NCBI GenBank assembly: GCA_037951165.1
Contig: JBBDHG010000487.1
Span: forward strand, 175,001-239,000
Length of the DNA: 64,000 nt
From: Lophius americanus
Lineage: Eukaryota; Chordata; Actinopteri; Lophiiformes; Lophiidae
Direction of reading: 5' to 3'
The notes beneath the pieces were generated by a model. The model had not been told where the DNA came from, made no database searches, and saw only the letters and a list, made by a program, of their open reading frames with translations. Positions 1-12,719 of this stretch are shown here, in pieces. The position numbers were made by a program, and so were the translations under genes. Each line of letters opens with the position of its first letter. Position 1 is the stretch's first letter.

Positions 1-2215
1 GTGCAACTTTTATTTTCTCCCAGCAGACTCAAACATCAGTCTCACCTTGGCTCCACGGCCGCCCAACAAGAGGCGGCGCTCCCGCCGCTGCCTGTTGGGA
101 CATTTTCCGACATGTTTATGGCGGCTTAAGCGGACGATTTGAAGGACGTGTAAGGACGCGACCCAGACGGTTCTCAGTGAATAATAATAAAGAGGATGTT
201 TTTCAGTTCATGAAAGTAAACGGTCAGCACAGCTTGGACCGGTCCAACAACAAAGGTACCGGGACATTATGTCGGCGTGCTGATGGATGAGGTTACGTGT
301 TTTGTATACACCAACCAATCACAAAGAAGAAAATCAGCGAGGTGAAAATAAATGAACCGTTTACTGGATGATGCTCAGAACCTCTTCTCTTGTGCAGAGG
401 CTAAACACAGAGAGTTGTACGGTACCGGTACATACGGAACCGTGTGTCCGACCTTCTGACTGCAGCTCTGACTTTGAAGGAACTGCGGCATGTTTTAATA
501 AGAGGATCTGCTGCTCTAGATGTCGGACTGAGTGACGCGCGGCAACCGAGCCGGCAGCAGCGCCGGGCTGCGTAGCAGTGGGTCCAGAGGGTACCGCCGG
601 AGCGTCTGCTCCAGGTGCGTGCAGAGCATGAGAGCTAATTACTGAGGCTAAGACCTTACAGAGGGGGGGGCTGATGGCTGAGAACCAGTTGCCTCCCCTG
701 GGCGGGTGTTTTAATAGGAGTATGGGGGATAGCGTGACTGTGGCGTCTCCTGCGACCGACAGCACCTCTCCCAGGTAACAATCTCACCTGTAACATCAAA
801 TCTCAGTTTGCAGATTTCACTTAATGAAGCGTTGGAGTGTGTGTCACTTTACAAAACTACAAAACCAGATGAAGGACACAGTGTGTAGACACTGGCCTGA
901 TGATCGCTGTTCTTAAAGCCATTTACTGGATTACAGCGGAGAGAGCTGAAGTAGAAACTGTAATTAAAGATGTCCCCCACCAGGAGGAGAACGCCCGTCC
1001 TGCTGGTCGGCTAAAGGAGGACCGAGGGGAGCGACGCTCCACCAGAGAAGTCATTATTTCTCCACCGTCCCCTCTGCTGCACGGAATGCATTAACTTCCA
1101 CAGAACCGTCATTGCCTGTTTGTTTGTTTTTTTAAAGGGATTCATGTAATTAAAAGAGTGTGAAGAAGGAAGAGCTGGAAGGGTCCCCAACCCCCCAGCA
1201 GAGATCGAGTACCACCGCAAACCACGCTCAGGGGGCTCCTTGGGGCCCCGCTGGAGAGTGAGGACAGTTCCTGCAGTCACCGCTGCTGCTGTCTGACAAC
1301 AGAAAAGACCCAACGTAACAACAAAGTCTCCGTTTGACTGATAAACGTCTGCTGAGGGTCTGCAGAGGGTCTGCAGATGGATCTCCAGTGGGAGACATCT
1401 CCAATCCTCTCCTGCTCCTCCAGCGCAGGATCAAAGACCTGAACAGCACCATAACCTGTACCTGATCCACCTTCATACTGTCATAGTGAAAGGATTCAGA
1501 CGCTGAAGAATGCCACAGCCTGATTAAGAGAGAAGATGGGAAAAAGATCCTGTTTGGAGGAGCTACAGTAAGGAGCCTGAGGGAAGTGATGGTCCTACTT
1601 TTGACGGTTGACTTATGCCACAGTCGTTGTCTCTATCTGCAGCAGAGAGGGGCGGTGGGGGTGAGGGGGGTGAGGGGGGTGAGAATCCCTTTGAGGTGCA
1701 TTTAAATCATAGCTTCCACATATTACTCAGATGAAATCCCCTCATGAGAGTGAGAGCTGAGATGGCGTCCTTCAAGCCCCACTGGGTTTCCTGTCATCAT
1801 GAAATGGGAGCAGGAGATTGGAGGGGGGGGGGTAAATACTGAAATCTGGTCTAATCCCATATCATACTGAAGATTCACTCCTCCTCCTCCTCCTTAAACA
1901 TCACTGCTCAGAGCTCAGCTAAATGAGCGGATGAGTGGAAACTGTTGGGAATCATTTTCATAACGAGACGTTTTGAAGTCAAATGAGCACAAATGAGTTT
2001 TCATATTTATAATAAACGTAAACAACAGTTTTCCTGTTGGCAGAACTCCCCCCACAGAACCTGAAACCGCTGCTGCGGCGCCGTGTTGCATAAGAAAAGC
2101 ATCAAAATGCCGATTTTGCACAGCTGATGGATTTAACGGCGCTCTGTAAAACACGTCCTCTCAAATGTAATTAATGAGGAGGAGCTAAAAGCGTGCGAAG
2201 CATTTCTACAGCGTC

Positions 2216-2276
2216 TCCATCTTCATCCTCCACCTTCATCCTCCACCTTCATCCTCCACCTTCATCCTCCATCTGG
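2216..2276. repeat. 13-bp minisatellite, about 4 copies
   Basis: The unit CTTCATCCTCCAC is repeated about four times with almost no divergence. It is a short local tandem expansion inside the intron. Confidence 0.8.
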
Positions 2277-2460
2277 TGGTGAGATTTAATTTGCTGCTAC
2301 TCTTCCGTTTGGCTGAAGCACAAAAGGAAACGTTTGCAATCAATTATATTTTGGTGAATTTCTACAGACATGACAACAAGTCTGCTGTTAGTGAGCGGCG
2401 CCGGCGTCCGCGAGCACACGTGTGACGGAACACCCAGATGTTTCGCCTCATTTTCACCTG

Positions 2461-2572
2461 TCCGTCATTTTCTATCGCCGCTCATCCGGCGAAGGGTTGC
2501 AGTGGAACTGGAGCTTATCCCGGTCTCCACTGGGCAGGAAGTAGGGAACAGCTCGCCAAGTCACTCCAGAGC
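2461..2572 (+). repeat. Fish-wide dispersed repeat fragment
   Basis: The stretch resembles a very common teleost interspersed sequence whose usual form reads roughly 'cattttctataccgct...ctggagcctatcccagc...gggcg..aggcaggg'. Here the recognisable words are CATTTTCTATCGCCGCTCAT, GGAGCTTATCCCGGTC and GGGCAGGAAGTAGGGAACAG. The family was recognised from memory. The copy is diverged and has no coding capacity that I can see. Confidence 0.55.
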
Positions 2573-3332
2573 CATTAAAACTAAGGAATGCTGCGACGGC
2601 GTGAAAGACGAGACACTCATCACCCGATCCACTTTCTGATTCTGTTATCTGTGTTTAGGAACCGACTCCACAGAAAAGAACCAGTGCATGAAAACAAAAA
2701 CAGGAAGTTTGTTGTGACCCGTCCTCCTCCCCGTTCCTGTGAAACTCCTCGCCTCCTCCTTTCTGATGAATATGCAACATTTCCATTCCCCTCCTCAGAT
2801 TCACGTGCGGAGATGAATAAAGCAGAAGCGGCGCTGAGAGTGACTGCTGATGCGAGACGCGTGTTCTAACCCTCTGGCCCGGCCCGGAGAACATGCCTCA
2901 TCAACATTCTCTTCCTGGTGAATTGTCAATGGGATGCTCCACATTCCGTCAACAAGGCTGAGGCTCTTCCGCTCCAGGCTGCAGGAACCTGATGACATTC
3001 TACACGAAGAGAAACTCTCTCAGGCTCGACGCCGCGATCGTGTCTCACACCCAGAACATCCGTCACTCAGTGGACCTCAGAGCCCACATAGGGGTTCTTT
3101 CTGCGGTTCCACTACGACGTTCAGAAACGTTATCATGGGTGGAATATCGTCTTTGTGTTGATACTAAGTGAATATGGTGAAGAAGTCAGAAGGCAGAACT
3201 TGAGCTACTTATCAGAACCAAAGTCCTGCTGTGCCTTTCCATGTAAAGCTCCGTCGGTACCAATCACTGAGAAGAATGTTTTAATCTCTCACATGAAAAT
3301 AGTTCAGAGGTTCCATTCAGGTGGGCTGGAGA

Positions 3333-3617
3333 GGGTGTGTGTGTGTAAGAGTATTTGTTTGTGTGTGTGTAAGAGTATTTGTGTGTGTGTGTGTAAGAGT
3401 ATGTGAGTGTGTGTGAGTGTGTAAAAGTGTGTGACTGTGTGTGTGAGTGTGTAAGAGTATGTGTGTGTGTGTGAGTGTGTAAGAGTATGTGTGTGTGAGT
3501 GTGTAAGAGTATTTGTGTGTGTGCCAGTGTGTAAGAGTGTGTGTGTGTCTGTGTGTTTGTGTGTGTGTGTGAGTGTGTAAAAGTGTTTGTGTGTAAAAGT
3601 GTGTCTGTGTGTTTTCA
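3333..3617. repeat. Interrupted (GT)n microsatellite
   Basis: The plus strand is almost entirely GT/TGTG broken by AAGAG and AAAAG interruptions at fairly regular spacing, so it behaves as a degenerate higher-order repeat of roughly 20 to 30 bp. Open frames through it on the minus strand (His/Thr-rich) reflect absence of stop codons and are not genes. Confidence 0.9.
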
Positions 3618-3896
3618 GCATCAACTTCTGTAAACATGTTCGACAAAGTGTACAGCTGTATTAATTCTTGTGATATATATTAAAAGTTGTTTAATCATAT
3701 TTAATACTTTTTTCATCAGGTTTATAAGTAGTTTATAACCTCATCAATGACCGGACTATAAACCATTCACAGATCCTTTATGGGGGTGGGGGTCATGTGG
3801 TCTGTGAAGATTCTCCTTCATCCAGATCCTGCTGATCTATGTGGGCTGAATCCAAATCCAAATCTGAATTTAAATCCAAAGCAACTGGTTTTCACT

Positions 3897-5080
3897 GTTC
3901 TGTTCTATTTCTGTTCTATTCTATTCTATTCTATTCTGTTCTATTCTGTTCTATTCTGTTCTATTCTATTCTATTCTATTCTATTCTGTTCTATTCTATT
4001 CTGTTCTATTCTATTCTGTTCTATTCTATTCTGTTCTATTCTATTCTATTCTATTCTATTCTGTTCTATTCTATTCTATTCTGTTCTATTCTGTTCTATT
4101 CTATTCTGTTCTATTCTATTCTATTCTGTTCTATTCTATTCTGTTCTATTCTATTCTGTTCTATTTCTGTTCTATTCTATTCTGTTCTATTCTATTCTGT
4201 TCTATTTCTGTTCTATTCTATTCTGTTCTATTTCTGTTCTATTCTATTCTATTCTATTCTGTTCTATTCTATTCTATTCTGTTCTATTCTATTCTGTTCT
4301 ATTCTATTCTGTTCTATTTCTGTTCTATTCTATTCTGTTCTATTTCTGTTCTATTCTATTCTATTCTATTCTGTTCTATTCTGTTCTATTCTATTCTGTT
4401 CTATTCTATTCTGTTCTATTCTATTCTGTTCTATTCTATTCTATTCTATTCTGTTCTATTCTGTTCTATTCTATTCTATTCTGTTCTATTCTATTCTGTT
4501 CTATTCTATTCTGTTCTATTCTATTCTATTCTGTTCTATTGTATTCTGTTCTATTGTATTCTGTTCTATTCTATTCTATTCTGTTCTATTCTATTCTATT
4601 CTGTTCTATTCTGTTCTGTTCTATTCTATTCTGTTCTATTCTATTCTATTCTGTTCTATTCTGTTCTATTTCTATTCTATTCTATTCTATTCTATTCTAT
4701 TCTGTTCTATTCTGTTCTATTCTGTTCTATTCTGTTCTATTTCTGTTCTATTCTATTCTATTCTATTCTGTTCTATTCTATTCTATTCTGTTCTATTCTA
4801 TTCTGTTCTATTCTATTCTGTTCTATTCTATTCTGTTCTATTCTGTTCTATTCTATTCTGTTCTATTCTGTTCTATTCTATTCTATTCTATTCTGTTCTA
4901 TTCTATTCTGTTCTATTCTATTCTGTTCTATTCTATTCTGTTCTATTCTATTCTGTTCTATTCTATTCTGTTCTATTCTATTCTGTTCTATTCTATTCTG
5001 TTCTATTCTATTCTGTTCTGTTCTGTTCTATTCTATTCTGTTCTATTCTCTTCTTTTCTTTTCTGTTCTGTTCTGTTCAG
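3897..5080. repeat. TTCTA/TTCTG pentanucleotide satellite, about 1.2 kb
   Basis: About 235 tandem pentamers alternate between TTCTA and TTCTG, with occasional TTTCTG slips that shift register. The end near 5050 degenerates into TTCTTTTC and TTCTG runs. The strand is strongly biased: pyrimidine-rich on plus, purine-rich (AGAAT/AGAAC) on minus, the sense strand of nrxn1. Two long plus-strand open frames of Phe-Tyr-Ser-Leu-Cys repeats cross it; they only reflect that TTCTA and TTCTG repeats lack stops in those frames. Confidence 0.97.
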
Positions 5081-5706
5081 CAGGAGTCCAGTTGCGTTGG
5101 AGTCGGCCCACATGGACTGGCTGGTCTTAAATCTGACTAGCAGTTCATTCAGCGTTTTAAAGCACAGACATTAATATTCATTCATTCATCGCCACCATCT
5201 GTCTTCAGATTCCCGACTTCTTGTTATTTGAATCTTTTCACTTCCTGGTTCTCAGAGTCACGGCTCCATTTCAGCAAAATAACAAACTACTCCATTTACA
5301 AGAACCACCTCGCAGGAAAAACTCTCCACAGCGGTTCTCCTCCACAGACCCGTATTTCTGGTTGGTTCTGAACATTTACATTTGATGTAGGTGATTTTAT
5401 ATGTACTTTATTTCTGCGTCTAAAGATTACCTTTAATATTCCCATGAATAAACAACAGCAGAGAAACGCATCAGCAGAAAAGGACAATTTCGACACCAGA
5501 CTGTTTCCTTCAGAGCAGCGAGGGGGTGGCGACCCCGACAGAATCCCGCCCCCAGTAATGACTGCTATTTACAGTTATTGGGTGCTGCAGTGAGAGGAAG
5601 GTCGTCCAGAGGTCAGCAGAATTATGTCCGGGTCAGAGATCCACTGTTTGGAACCTTCGCCAACAAACACCGTCATTTTTCCCACTTCCTGCTGCTCACA
5701 CAGACC

Positions 5707-5945
5707 GACATCAGGCGCCGACATCAGGCGCCGACATCAGGCGCCGACATCAGGGGCCGACATCTGGCGCCGACATCAGGCGCCGACATCAGGCGCCGAC
5801 ATCAGGCGCCGACATCAGGCGCCGACATCAGGCGCCGACATCAGGCTCCGACATCAGGCGCCGACATCAGGCGCCGACATCAGGCGCCGACATCAGGCGC
5901 CGACATCAGGCGCCGACATCAGGCGCCGACATCAGGCGCCGACAT
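5707..5945. repeat. 13-bp CpG-rich minisatellite, 18 copies
   Basis: The unit GACATCAGGCGCC is repeated 18 times from 5707 to 5940 with few substitutions (copies 4, 5 and 11 differ by one base). Most units carry two CpG dinucleotides and a GGCGCC palindrome, which makes this the densest CpG cluster noticed in the left part of the window. It begins about 350 bp downstream (in the gene's direction) of the LNS6 exon, inside the following intron. Confidence 0.96.
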
Positions 5946-6288
5946 GAGGAGGCGGGCCATCACTGCATGACCGTGTTTGTCGTGTTTTTTCTGGGATCAT
6001 TATGTTAATGATCAATTAATAAATGAATAAAATTGAATCACTAAAGAAAGATAAATAAATACAGGTTAATATAAAACCTGAGTTAATCTGCTTCATCAGG
6101 ACGAAGAAGGTAAAGCATCGGCTTTCTAACCGCTCGACTCCAAAACTCTGACCCGGTTCTGGTTCTGGTTCTGATTCTGAGTGTCAAATAAAAATAAGTG
6201 CTAAAAAGACAAAGGAAAAGAGAATAAAGGTAGACGATGGTTTGGATCAGTCGATCGCCGTGTGTGAAAGTTTGTGAAGAAGACTTAC

Positions 6289-6470
6289 GATGTGGAGCTT
6301 CAGGAAGTCTCCGAGGCCGGAGGAGCTGTCCACCCTCACCAGGACGGCGTCCTTCAGGTGCGTGCTGAAACCGATGGCGAGCCGGTCCGCCCTCGTGCTG
6401 GGACGGTCATTTGGCGGCCAAGTGTACGTGATCAGCCCACCGTCTCGGCCAAATATGTAGGTGGTCCCAG
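6289..6470 (-). CDS. nrxn1: Neurexin-1 exon: first exon of LNS6 domain
   Basis: This 182-bp exon encodes the start of the sixth laminin-G/LNS domain, shared by alpha- and beta-neurexin. In other vertebrates LNS6 is the synaptic ligand-binding domain for neuroligins, LRRTMs and cerebellins. The translation begins GTTYIFGRDGGLITYTWPPN and continues with STRADRLAIGFST and VRVDSSSGLGDFLKLHI, the neurexin LNS6 signature; ADRLAIGF and DSSSGLGD fit neurexin-1 best. It is preceded by a pyrimidine-rich acceptor (CTTCCTCAG) and followed by GTAAGT. It enters in phase 1 (two bases complete a codon) and leaves in phase 0. Joined to the upstream EGF exon the junction codon is GCT (Ala); joined to the beta exon it becomes TCT (Ser). 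The exon is intact. Splice site 4 lies in a later exon outside the window. Confidence 0.96.
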
Positions 6471-7009
6471 CTGAGGAAGATGACAAAGGAGGGAAGGCGT
6501 TAACGGGGTCAACACCAAAACATTATAAACACCTTAAAGCTTGGCATCAACGCCGTCTGTAGCGGGCGCCGACGGCCCGAAGAACTTCATCATGAACTCA
6601 TCATCAGCCCGTCTGAGGATCAGCTTCGCTGATGGCCGGTCATGACGGCAGGAAAAGTCGTTGAGAATCATACAGACGGGTAGCGGCGCCGCTCTCCCCA
6701 TCACGCTGCTCAATGCCTCAGTTTTACAACCACTTCCTGTCTCCTCTCCAGAGGAGAGAGATACAACTCACCGCTCGCACATTGCAGTCGGGTCCCAGGT
6801 GGCGAGGATAAACCAGCATGCAGAGCGTCTCCTCCGTCCTTCACAGACTCTCTCAGCATTATTGACTAACTCCTCCCAGCACGCCCTTGTCATGACCTCC
6901 AAACCAGCTACTTCCTGTCTCAGTGCAGTAGCTCCTGTGAAAGGTTTGAGCGTGACCCAGCGACCGTAGATTGCTCATAATTATTACGTGTGAAAGAGTC
7001 GCACCTTCA

Positions 7010-7485
7010 TGCCAGGGACCCCCACCACTGACCCCTATCACTGACCCCTACCACTGTCCCCCATGGCTGACCCCCACCACTGACCCCCACCGCTGATCCC
7101 CACACTGACCCCTACCCCTGACCCCTACCACTGTCCCCCACCACTGACCCCCAAGGCTGACCCCAACCACTGACCCCCACCACTGTCCTCCACCACTGAC
7201 CCCCACCACTGACCCCCACCACTGACCCCCGACACTGACCCCCAACACTGACCCCTATCACTGTCCCCCACCACTGACCCCTATGACTGTCCCCCACCAC
7301 TGAACCCTATCACTGACCCCCACCACTGACTGCCAACATTGACCCCCACCACTGACCCCTATCACTGACCCCCACACCACTGACCCCCACCACTGACCCC
7401 CAAGACTGACCCCCGCCACTGACCCCCTCAGGCTGACCCAAACCACTGATCCCCACCACTGTCCTCCACCACTGACCCCCATCAA
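7010..7485. repeat. 13-bp minisatellite CACTGACCCCCAC
   Basis: Tandem copies of a unit close to CACTGACCCCCAC fill the region, with variants such as CACTGACCCCTAT and CACTGTCCCCCAC. The plus strand is C-rich, so the minus (sense) strand carries regular GGGGG and GGGG runs. The Gly/Val/Trp-rich minus open frames across it are repeat artefacts. Confidence 0.93.
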
Positions 7486-7569
7486 CACATCGATGAACAG
7501 AACACTTGACAACGAATAGCAGAGGGCGTGTCTACGTGTGACGCCGCCGACACTCTGATGCTTCCATCG

Positions 7570-8195
7570 CAGTGTGTGTGTGCGTGTATGTGTTAATGCA
7601 GCTGTGTGTCTGTGTGTGTTGATGCAGGTGTGTGTCTGTGTGTGTGTATGTGTTGATGCAGGTGTATGTATGTGCGGTTGTGTGTGTTGATTCAGGTGTG
7701 TGCCTGTGTGTTGTGTATGTGTGAGTGTGTGTGAGTGTGTGTACATGTGTGTTTGTGTTTATGCATTTGTGTCTGTGTCTGTGAGTGTGTGTGTGTATCT
7801 GTGTGTAAGTGTGTGTACATGTGTGTGTGTGTGTGTACGTGTGTGTGTGAGTCTGTGTGTGTGAGTGTGGTGAGTGTGTGTACATGTGTGTGTGTGAGTA
7901 CATGTGTCTGTGTGTGTGTGTACATGTGTGTGTGAGTGTGTGTACATGTGTGTGTGTGTGAGTGTGTGTACATGTGTGTGTGTGTGTGTGTACATGTGTG
8001 TGTGAGTGTGTGTACATGTGTGTGTGTGTGAGTGTGTGTACATGTGTGTGTGTGTGTGTGTGAGTGTGTGTGAGTCTGTGTGTGTGAGTGTGTGTACATG
8101 TGTGTGTGTGTGTGAGTGTGTGTACATGTGTCTGTGTGTGTGTGTGTGTGTGTGAGTGTGTACATGTGTGTGTGTGTGAGTGTGAGTGAGTTAGT
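7570..8195. repeat. Interrupted (GT)n array, about 620 bp
   Basis: A long GT-rich array, with TACATGTGTGTGTG words recurring between 7740 and 8190 at a spacing of about 20 to 45 bp, suggesting a higher-order repeat grown from a (GT)n core. His/Thr-rich minus open frames are artefacts. Confidence 0.95.
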
Positions 8196-10039
8196 GTTCG
8201 TTGGGGCAGAGAGTTAAACTAAAGATTATAAATCATTCTGACTGTAATTCCAGTATTTTCTTGTAAACCGGTTGAGAAGGAAATAAAACTATCGATATGT
8301 TTTGCATTTATTTATATATTTCAGTTGTTTTCCTCCTTCTGGCGTTTGATCTCGGCGCAGTGATTAACGTACGGCGCTCCACTCTGCAGCTCCTATTCCA
8401 ATTTCACTCCCACATTTAAGTCAATAAACGCTGTCAACCATTAGCTGAAAAGAATTGCGTCATTAATTAACAATAATGTGATTAACAAACGATGTTGGAT
8501 GTACAGATCTATGCTGGAATTTATCGTTTTCATAACGCAGAACTCGCATTCGTTAAAGCTAATGTAATAACGGCGCACGCGTTCTTGTTCTCCTAATGGA
8601 CGGCGCCTCGACGGCTTGTGAAGGAAAAGGCATTATGGGTAATATATTTGCCAGGCTGATATCATTTCTTCTTCATGAAGTCTGGAGGCGACCGCTGGAA
8701 AGACGTCGGAGCCATCACCCATTTATGACTCTCACCCGGCATCGTTGTCACTGTCGCCGGGTTTGGGTTTGAGATACGTGGAGAACCGGGATAATGCACA
8801 GCGCCGTGAGTTCTGTGGGACGCGACAGTGAGCAGGTCCGTCGAGTCAGAGCCCTCCTGGTTCTCACTCATCATTGTTTCTATGTTTCTGCTGGGATGGA
8901 GGCGGAGCTTATCTCAGCGGACCTCTGCTCTAAGGCTGCATGATAAAGATGTTGTTCAGCCTCTCACAAGGAGGCGCACGGCTGTGAGCAAAGGGTACTG
9001 ACCCGGTGCTCTAGTGCAGCCCGGTTAGGAAACACAGCAGTGTTCTGACTGTGCTGCTCGGCTATGAGGTCGGACCACCGCAGAGCGTCTTTCCTCTGAC
9101 CTCCAGCATCATAACGAGCCTCATGTTACCACCTCTGCCGAGAAGCTGAGGCGGAATCCAATCATAATTACATAGTTGTGATGGAAATACGACGTTATGG
9201 ATCTGCTGGCCGTGAGCAGCTAACACCGTTTCTCTGTCTGCCGAAAGGATTCCCGTAACGGCTGCCGCATAAAAATAGATGACCCCAGATAGACAGGAAG
9301 CCTGCAACAGCTTCTGATGCGAGTCCCTTGAATGGAGGTTAGAGTCAGAGGAGCGTCTCCTCCGTCTCCTCGTGTTTACGCTCAGCTCATATTCAAGGAT
9401 TAACACGCACTTATCCGGGTGAGCGCTCCGGCCGCGCGTCTTCACATGGTGATGAGCTCGTTGAGGAGAACATGTGTTGGATCACGTCAACTCCTGAATG
9501 GAAGAGAAATAAGTAGGTTGATCATTTGCATAAAGGGCGGCATTCTGTTCATCCCCCCAGCATTCAGAAGGACAAAAGTCTATTAAGGCTATCATTGAGG
9601 TTTATCTTTGGTCCTGCCCTCCCTCAGGACAAGCACAATTAAAGGAAGCTTAATGATGTGTATTAGATTTCAATTTCAGTTTCCAGAGAAATCATTACCA
9701 CAATTTATGAGGACACTATTATCCAATCAAACTCCATCGGTATCTGTTAGAAGAGCCGCCTCGATCAATTCTCCACAAGATTTAACGCCATGAGGGGAAA
9801 AAGTGAGACAACTTGATCGCTTCTTCTTCCTTTCCACCTTTCTATATTTTACCTTCCAAGGTAATTAGATGTCCAGCATCTCAGAACAGTTGGCAAAGAA
9901 TAAAAAAGAGGGTTTTTTCTGGATGTTCTAACTTTGCCCTGATTCTGGTAACAATGAAGTATTTCCCAAAGAAAAATAAATCAGGTGATATTTGTAACGA
10001 AGAGAAAGGAAGAAGAAAAGAAGACGATTCTATTTTTCA

Positions 10040-11160
10040 AATGTCAACGGTAAATGACTGTATTTATATAACGCTTGTCTAGTCTGCTGGACCACTCAAA
10101 ACACTTCACCCATTCAACATTCACCCATTCACACCAACATTCATACCAACATTCACCCATTCACACAAACATTCACCCATTCACACCAACATCCACACCA
10201 ACATTCATCCATTCACACAAACATTCACCCATTCAAACAAACATTCCTACTAACATTCACACAAACATTCATCCATTCACACAAACATTCACCCATTCAA
10301 ACAAACATTCCTACTAACATTCACACCAACATTCACCCATTCAAACAAACATCCCTACTAACATTCACACCAACATTCATCCATTCACACAAACATTCAC
10401 CCATTCAAACAAACATTCACCCATTCACACAAACATTCACCCATTCACACAAACATTCACACAAACATTCGGCCATTCACTCCAACATTCACCCATTCAC
10501 ACAAACATTCACCCATTCACACAAACATTCCCACTAACATTCACACAAACATTCACCCATTCACACAAACATTCACCCATTCACACAAACATTCACCCAT
10601 TCACACAAACATTCACTCATTCACACTAACATTCACTCAAACATTCATCCATTCACACAAACATTCACACAATCACTAACCCATTCACACAAACATTCAC
10701 CCATTCACACAAACATTCACACTAATATTCACCCATTCACGCAAACATTCACCCATTCACACAAACATTCACCCATTCACACTTACACTAACCCCTTCAA
10801 ACTAACATTCACTCATTCACACCAACATTCACCCATTCACACAAACATTCCCACTAACATTCACACAAACATTCACCCATTCACACAAACATTCCCACTA
10901 ACATTCACACAAACATTCACCCATTCACACAAACATTTACACTAATATTCACCTGTTCACACATTTATTCACACTAACATTCACCCAATAATTCACACTG
11001 ACCTTCATCCATTCATGCAGCCTTTCACACCAACATTCACCTGTTCACCCAGACTTTCACACAAACATTCACACCAACATTCACACGTTCACACAAACGT
11101 TCACACAAACGTTCACACAAACGTTCACACAAACGTTCACACAAACGTTCACACAGTGAT
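10040..11160. repeat. CATTCAC minisatellite seeded in a teleost dispersed repeat
   Basis: The left edge (ATGACTGTATTTATATAACGC..., then CACTCAAAACACTTCACCC) looks like a widespread teleost repeat that normally ends in a short (CATTCACCCATTCACAC) tail. Here that tail has expanded to about 1 kb of 8- and 12-bp units (ACCCATTC, ACACAAACATTC). The last part, 11080-11155, is a separate expansion of GTTCACACAAAC. The family is recognised from memory. Confidence 0.85.
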
Positions 11161-11194
11161 GATAGAAGCTGGCATGAAGGACCAACTTGGGGTT

Positions 11195-11340
11195 CCTCCT
11201 CTGCAGGATTCTGGCCCGTGGGAAGAAGCCCGGCGTTTCTGGGGGAAACCCAAATAAACATAGGGACTACATGCTGACGCCTGTGGAACAGAACCCAGAA
11301 CCTTCCCCCTGAACGACCCTGCTGCTCTGTATGAAACACA
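11195..11340 (+). repeat. Teleost dispersed repeat remnant
   Basis: Words such as GGGGGAAACCCAAATAAACA, GGGACTACATGCTGACGCC and GAACCCAGAACCTTCCCCC match the general form of a common fish repeat (usual form 'ggaaacccacgcaaacacggggagaacatgcaaactcc...gaacccaggaccttcttgctgtgaggcgac'). It directly follows the CATTCAC array and is probably part of the same composite insertion. It is diverged, with no coding content. Confidence 0.5.
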
Positions 11341-12719
11341 GCCTGAGTTTGGGTCCCTGTAATGTTCTGATGACTTCAGAACACAGAACCTGGATCGTGA
11401 CTGATGGGCAGGTTTTAAAGAGAATCTCTTTTTAAAGATGAACAGGGCTGATGGGTCACATCCCTCAGAGGTCAGGGGTCATGAAGACAGGTGAAGAGTG
11501 GCATACGTTCAGATTAATTCAGTTGTTTATGGCTCAGTGGAACATGTGGCAGAGATTCGATTCCATCCTCTGACGGGTCGATTAGAACTTTTGCCGGATG
11601 TTCAGACCGGAGGAAAACTTGGCCTTTATGACGTGTTCATGGTCGGAGGTCCGTCTGATCAGCTGATGCTGACTCAGCTGTACTGGATCACTTTGTTTCA
11701 AATGGTTCTTTTTGGACTTATTCTCTGCTGCTGCTTCTGTTCTCTGAACAGAACCTTTCCCGCACAGAGACAATGAGGAGGAGCTCGGTGCTGGCGGGCC
11801 CACGTTCTGTCAGGTTGTTTGTACTTCCTGTCTGCCTGCTGTTCTGGAAACATGCAAGAGCATAAGTGTTCCAAAGAGTTCTTTATAGCTTCTGGAATCT
11901 TTGCTCCTACCGAACACCTTCAGCAGCGCCGCACTGGGTTCTATGCTGATTTGAAGCCTTTGCCAAGTCACATGTTCTGGTGCAGGCCCGGCCCATATGC
12001 TCACAATCTCTGCTCTGGGTATTTAGCCAAACTTTGCCTTTGATGTTTTTCCCTTAAGCAGGAGGAAGAGCTCTATTTGCTTTTTATTCCACGCAGCTCC
12101 ACCTGTGTCTGCCCAGAGAGCGAGGAGCAGGCAGGTGGAGGCAGCGTCCCTCAGCCCGACGACCCGGTCATCGGCTGCCGGCGCCACTTGGCTCCTCACA
12201 TGATGTCACCGAACCATTTCCTGTATTTGGCAGCGACACTTAAGCATCACAAGCAGCACCATAAAAATCTACTAATCTATCTATCCGAATATTTGTTTCC
12301 GGTAGTTCTGCACTGTTTGCACAAGAACCCGGTCAGTGCAGGTCAGTACCGGTCTATCGGTACCGACATCACTCTGTTGACTTTACTTGTCAGTTATGAT
12401 GTGGGAAAATTACAAGGATTGAAATGTTTTACAGTTTGAGCCGGACCAAAGTTGCAGCAGTGAAACCGCCTCCAGAACACGGTCCGAATCAAACGGGCTC
12501 TGGTCCGACAGAAAGATGTAGGTGGTCCCAGCCCGGATCAAATAACTCTAAGTTACAGCAGGAGGCTGTCACCAGCGAAGACAAGAAGAGGAAAAACAAA
12601 CAAAGTTAAAAGAAGGAGCGCTGGTAGAAGACGACGTTTCTAACGGACAGATTCTCAGAGGAGAAACCAAACGTCTGCAGGAGACAACACACGAACCCGT
12701 TTACCTTCTCTGAGGGACG

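Larger units (their letters stand above)
1..6288 (-). other. nrxn1: nrxn1 intron after first LNS6 exon (partial)
   Basis: This is intron sequence downstream of the first LNS6 exon; its 3' end lies beyond the left edge. I looked for the next LNS6 exon (beginning HQGKIGVKFNVGTDD in human NRXN1) on the minus strand and did not see it. The first 2.2 kb hold no recognisable gene or repeat family. A fish-wide dispersed repeat, a GT tract, a large TTCTR array and a 13-bp minisatellite follow and are listed separately. From 5081 to 5700 and from 5950 to 6288 nothing specific was seen. Confidence 0.8.

Noticed and set aside
3780..5174. Plus-strand open frames of 464 and 433 codons rich in Phe, Tyr, Ser, Leu and Cys
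   Set aside because: They are translations of the TTCTA/TTCTG pentamer array, which lacks stop codons in these frames; both overlapping frames give the same peptide repeat.
1..6288. Second LNS6 exon and splice site 4 exon
   Set aside because: No minus-strand match to the expected continuation of LNS6 was seen; probably beyond the left edge.
11498..11776. Plus-strand 92-codon frame with a hydrophobic segment (LYWITLFQMVLFGLILCCCF)
   Set aside because: Single short frame with no family resemblance; hydrophobic runs arise easily from T-rich DNA.
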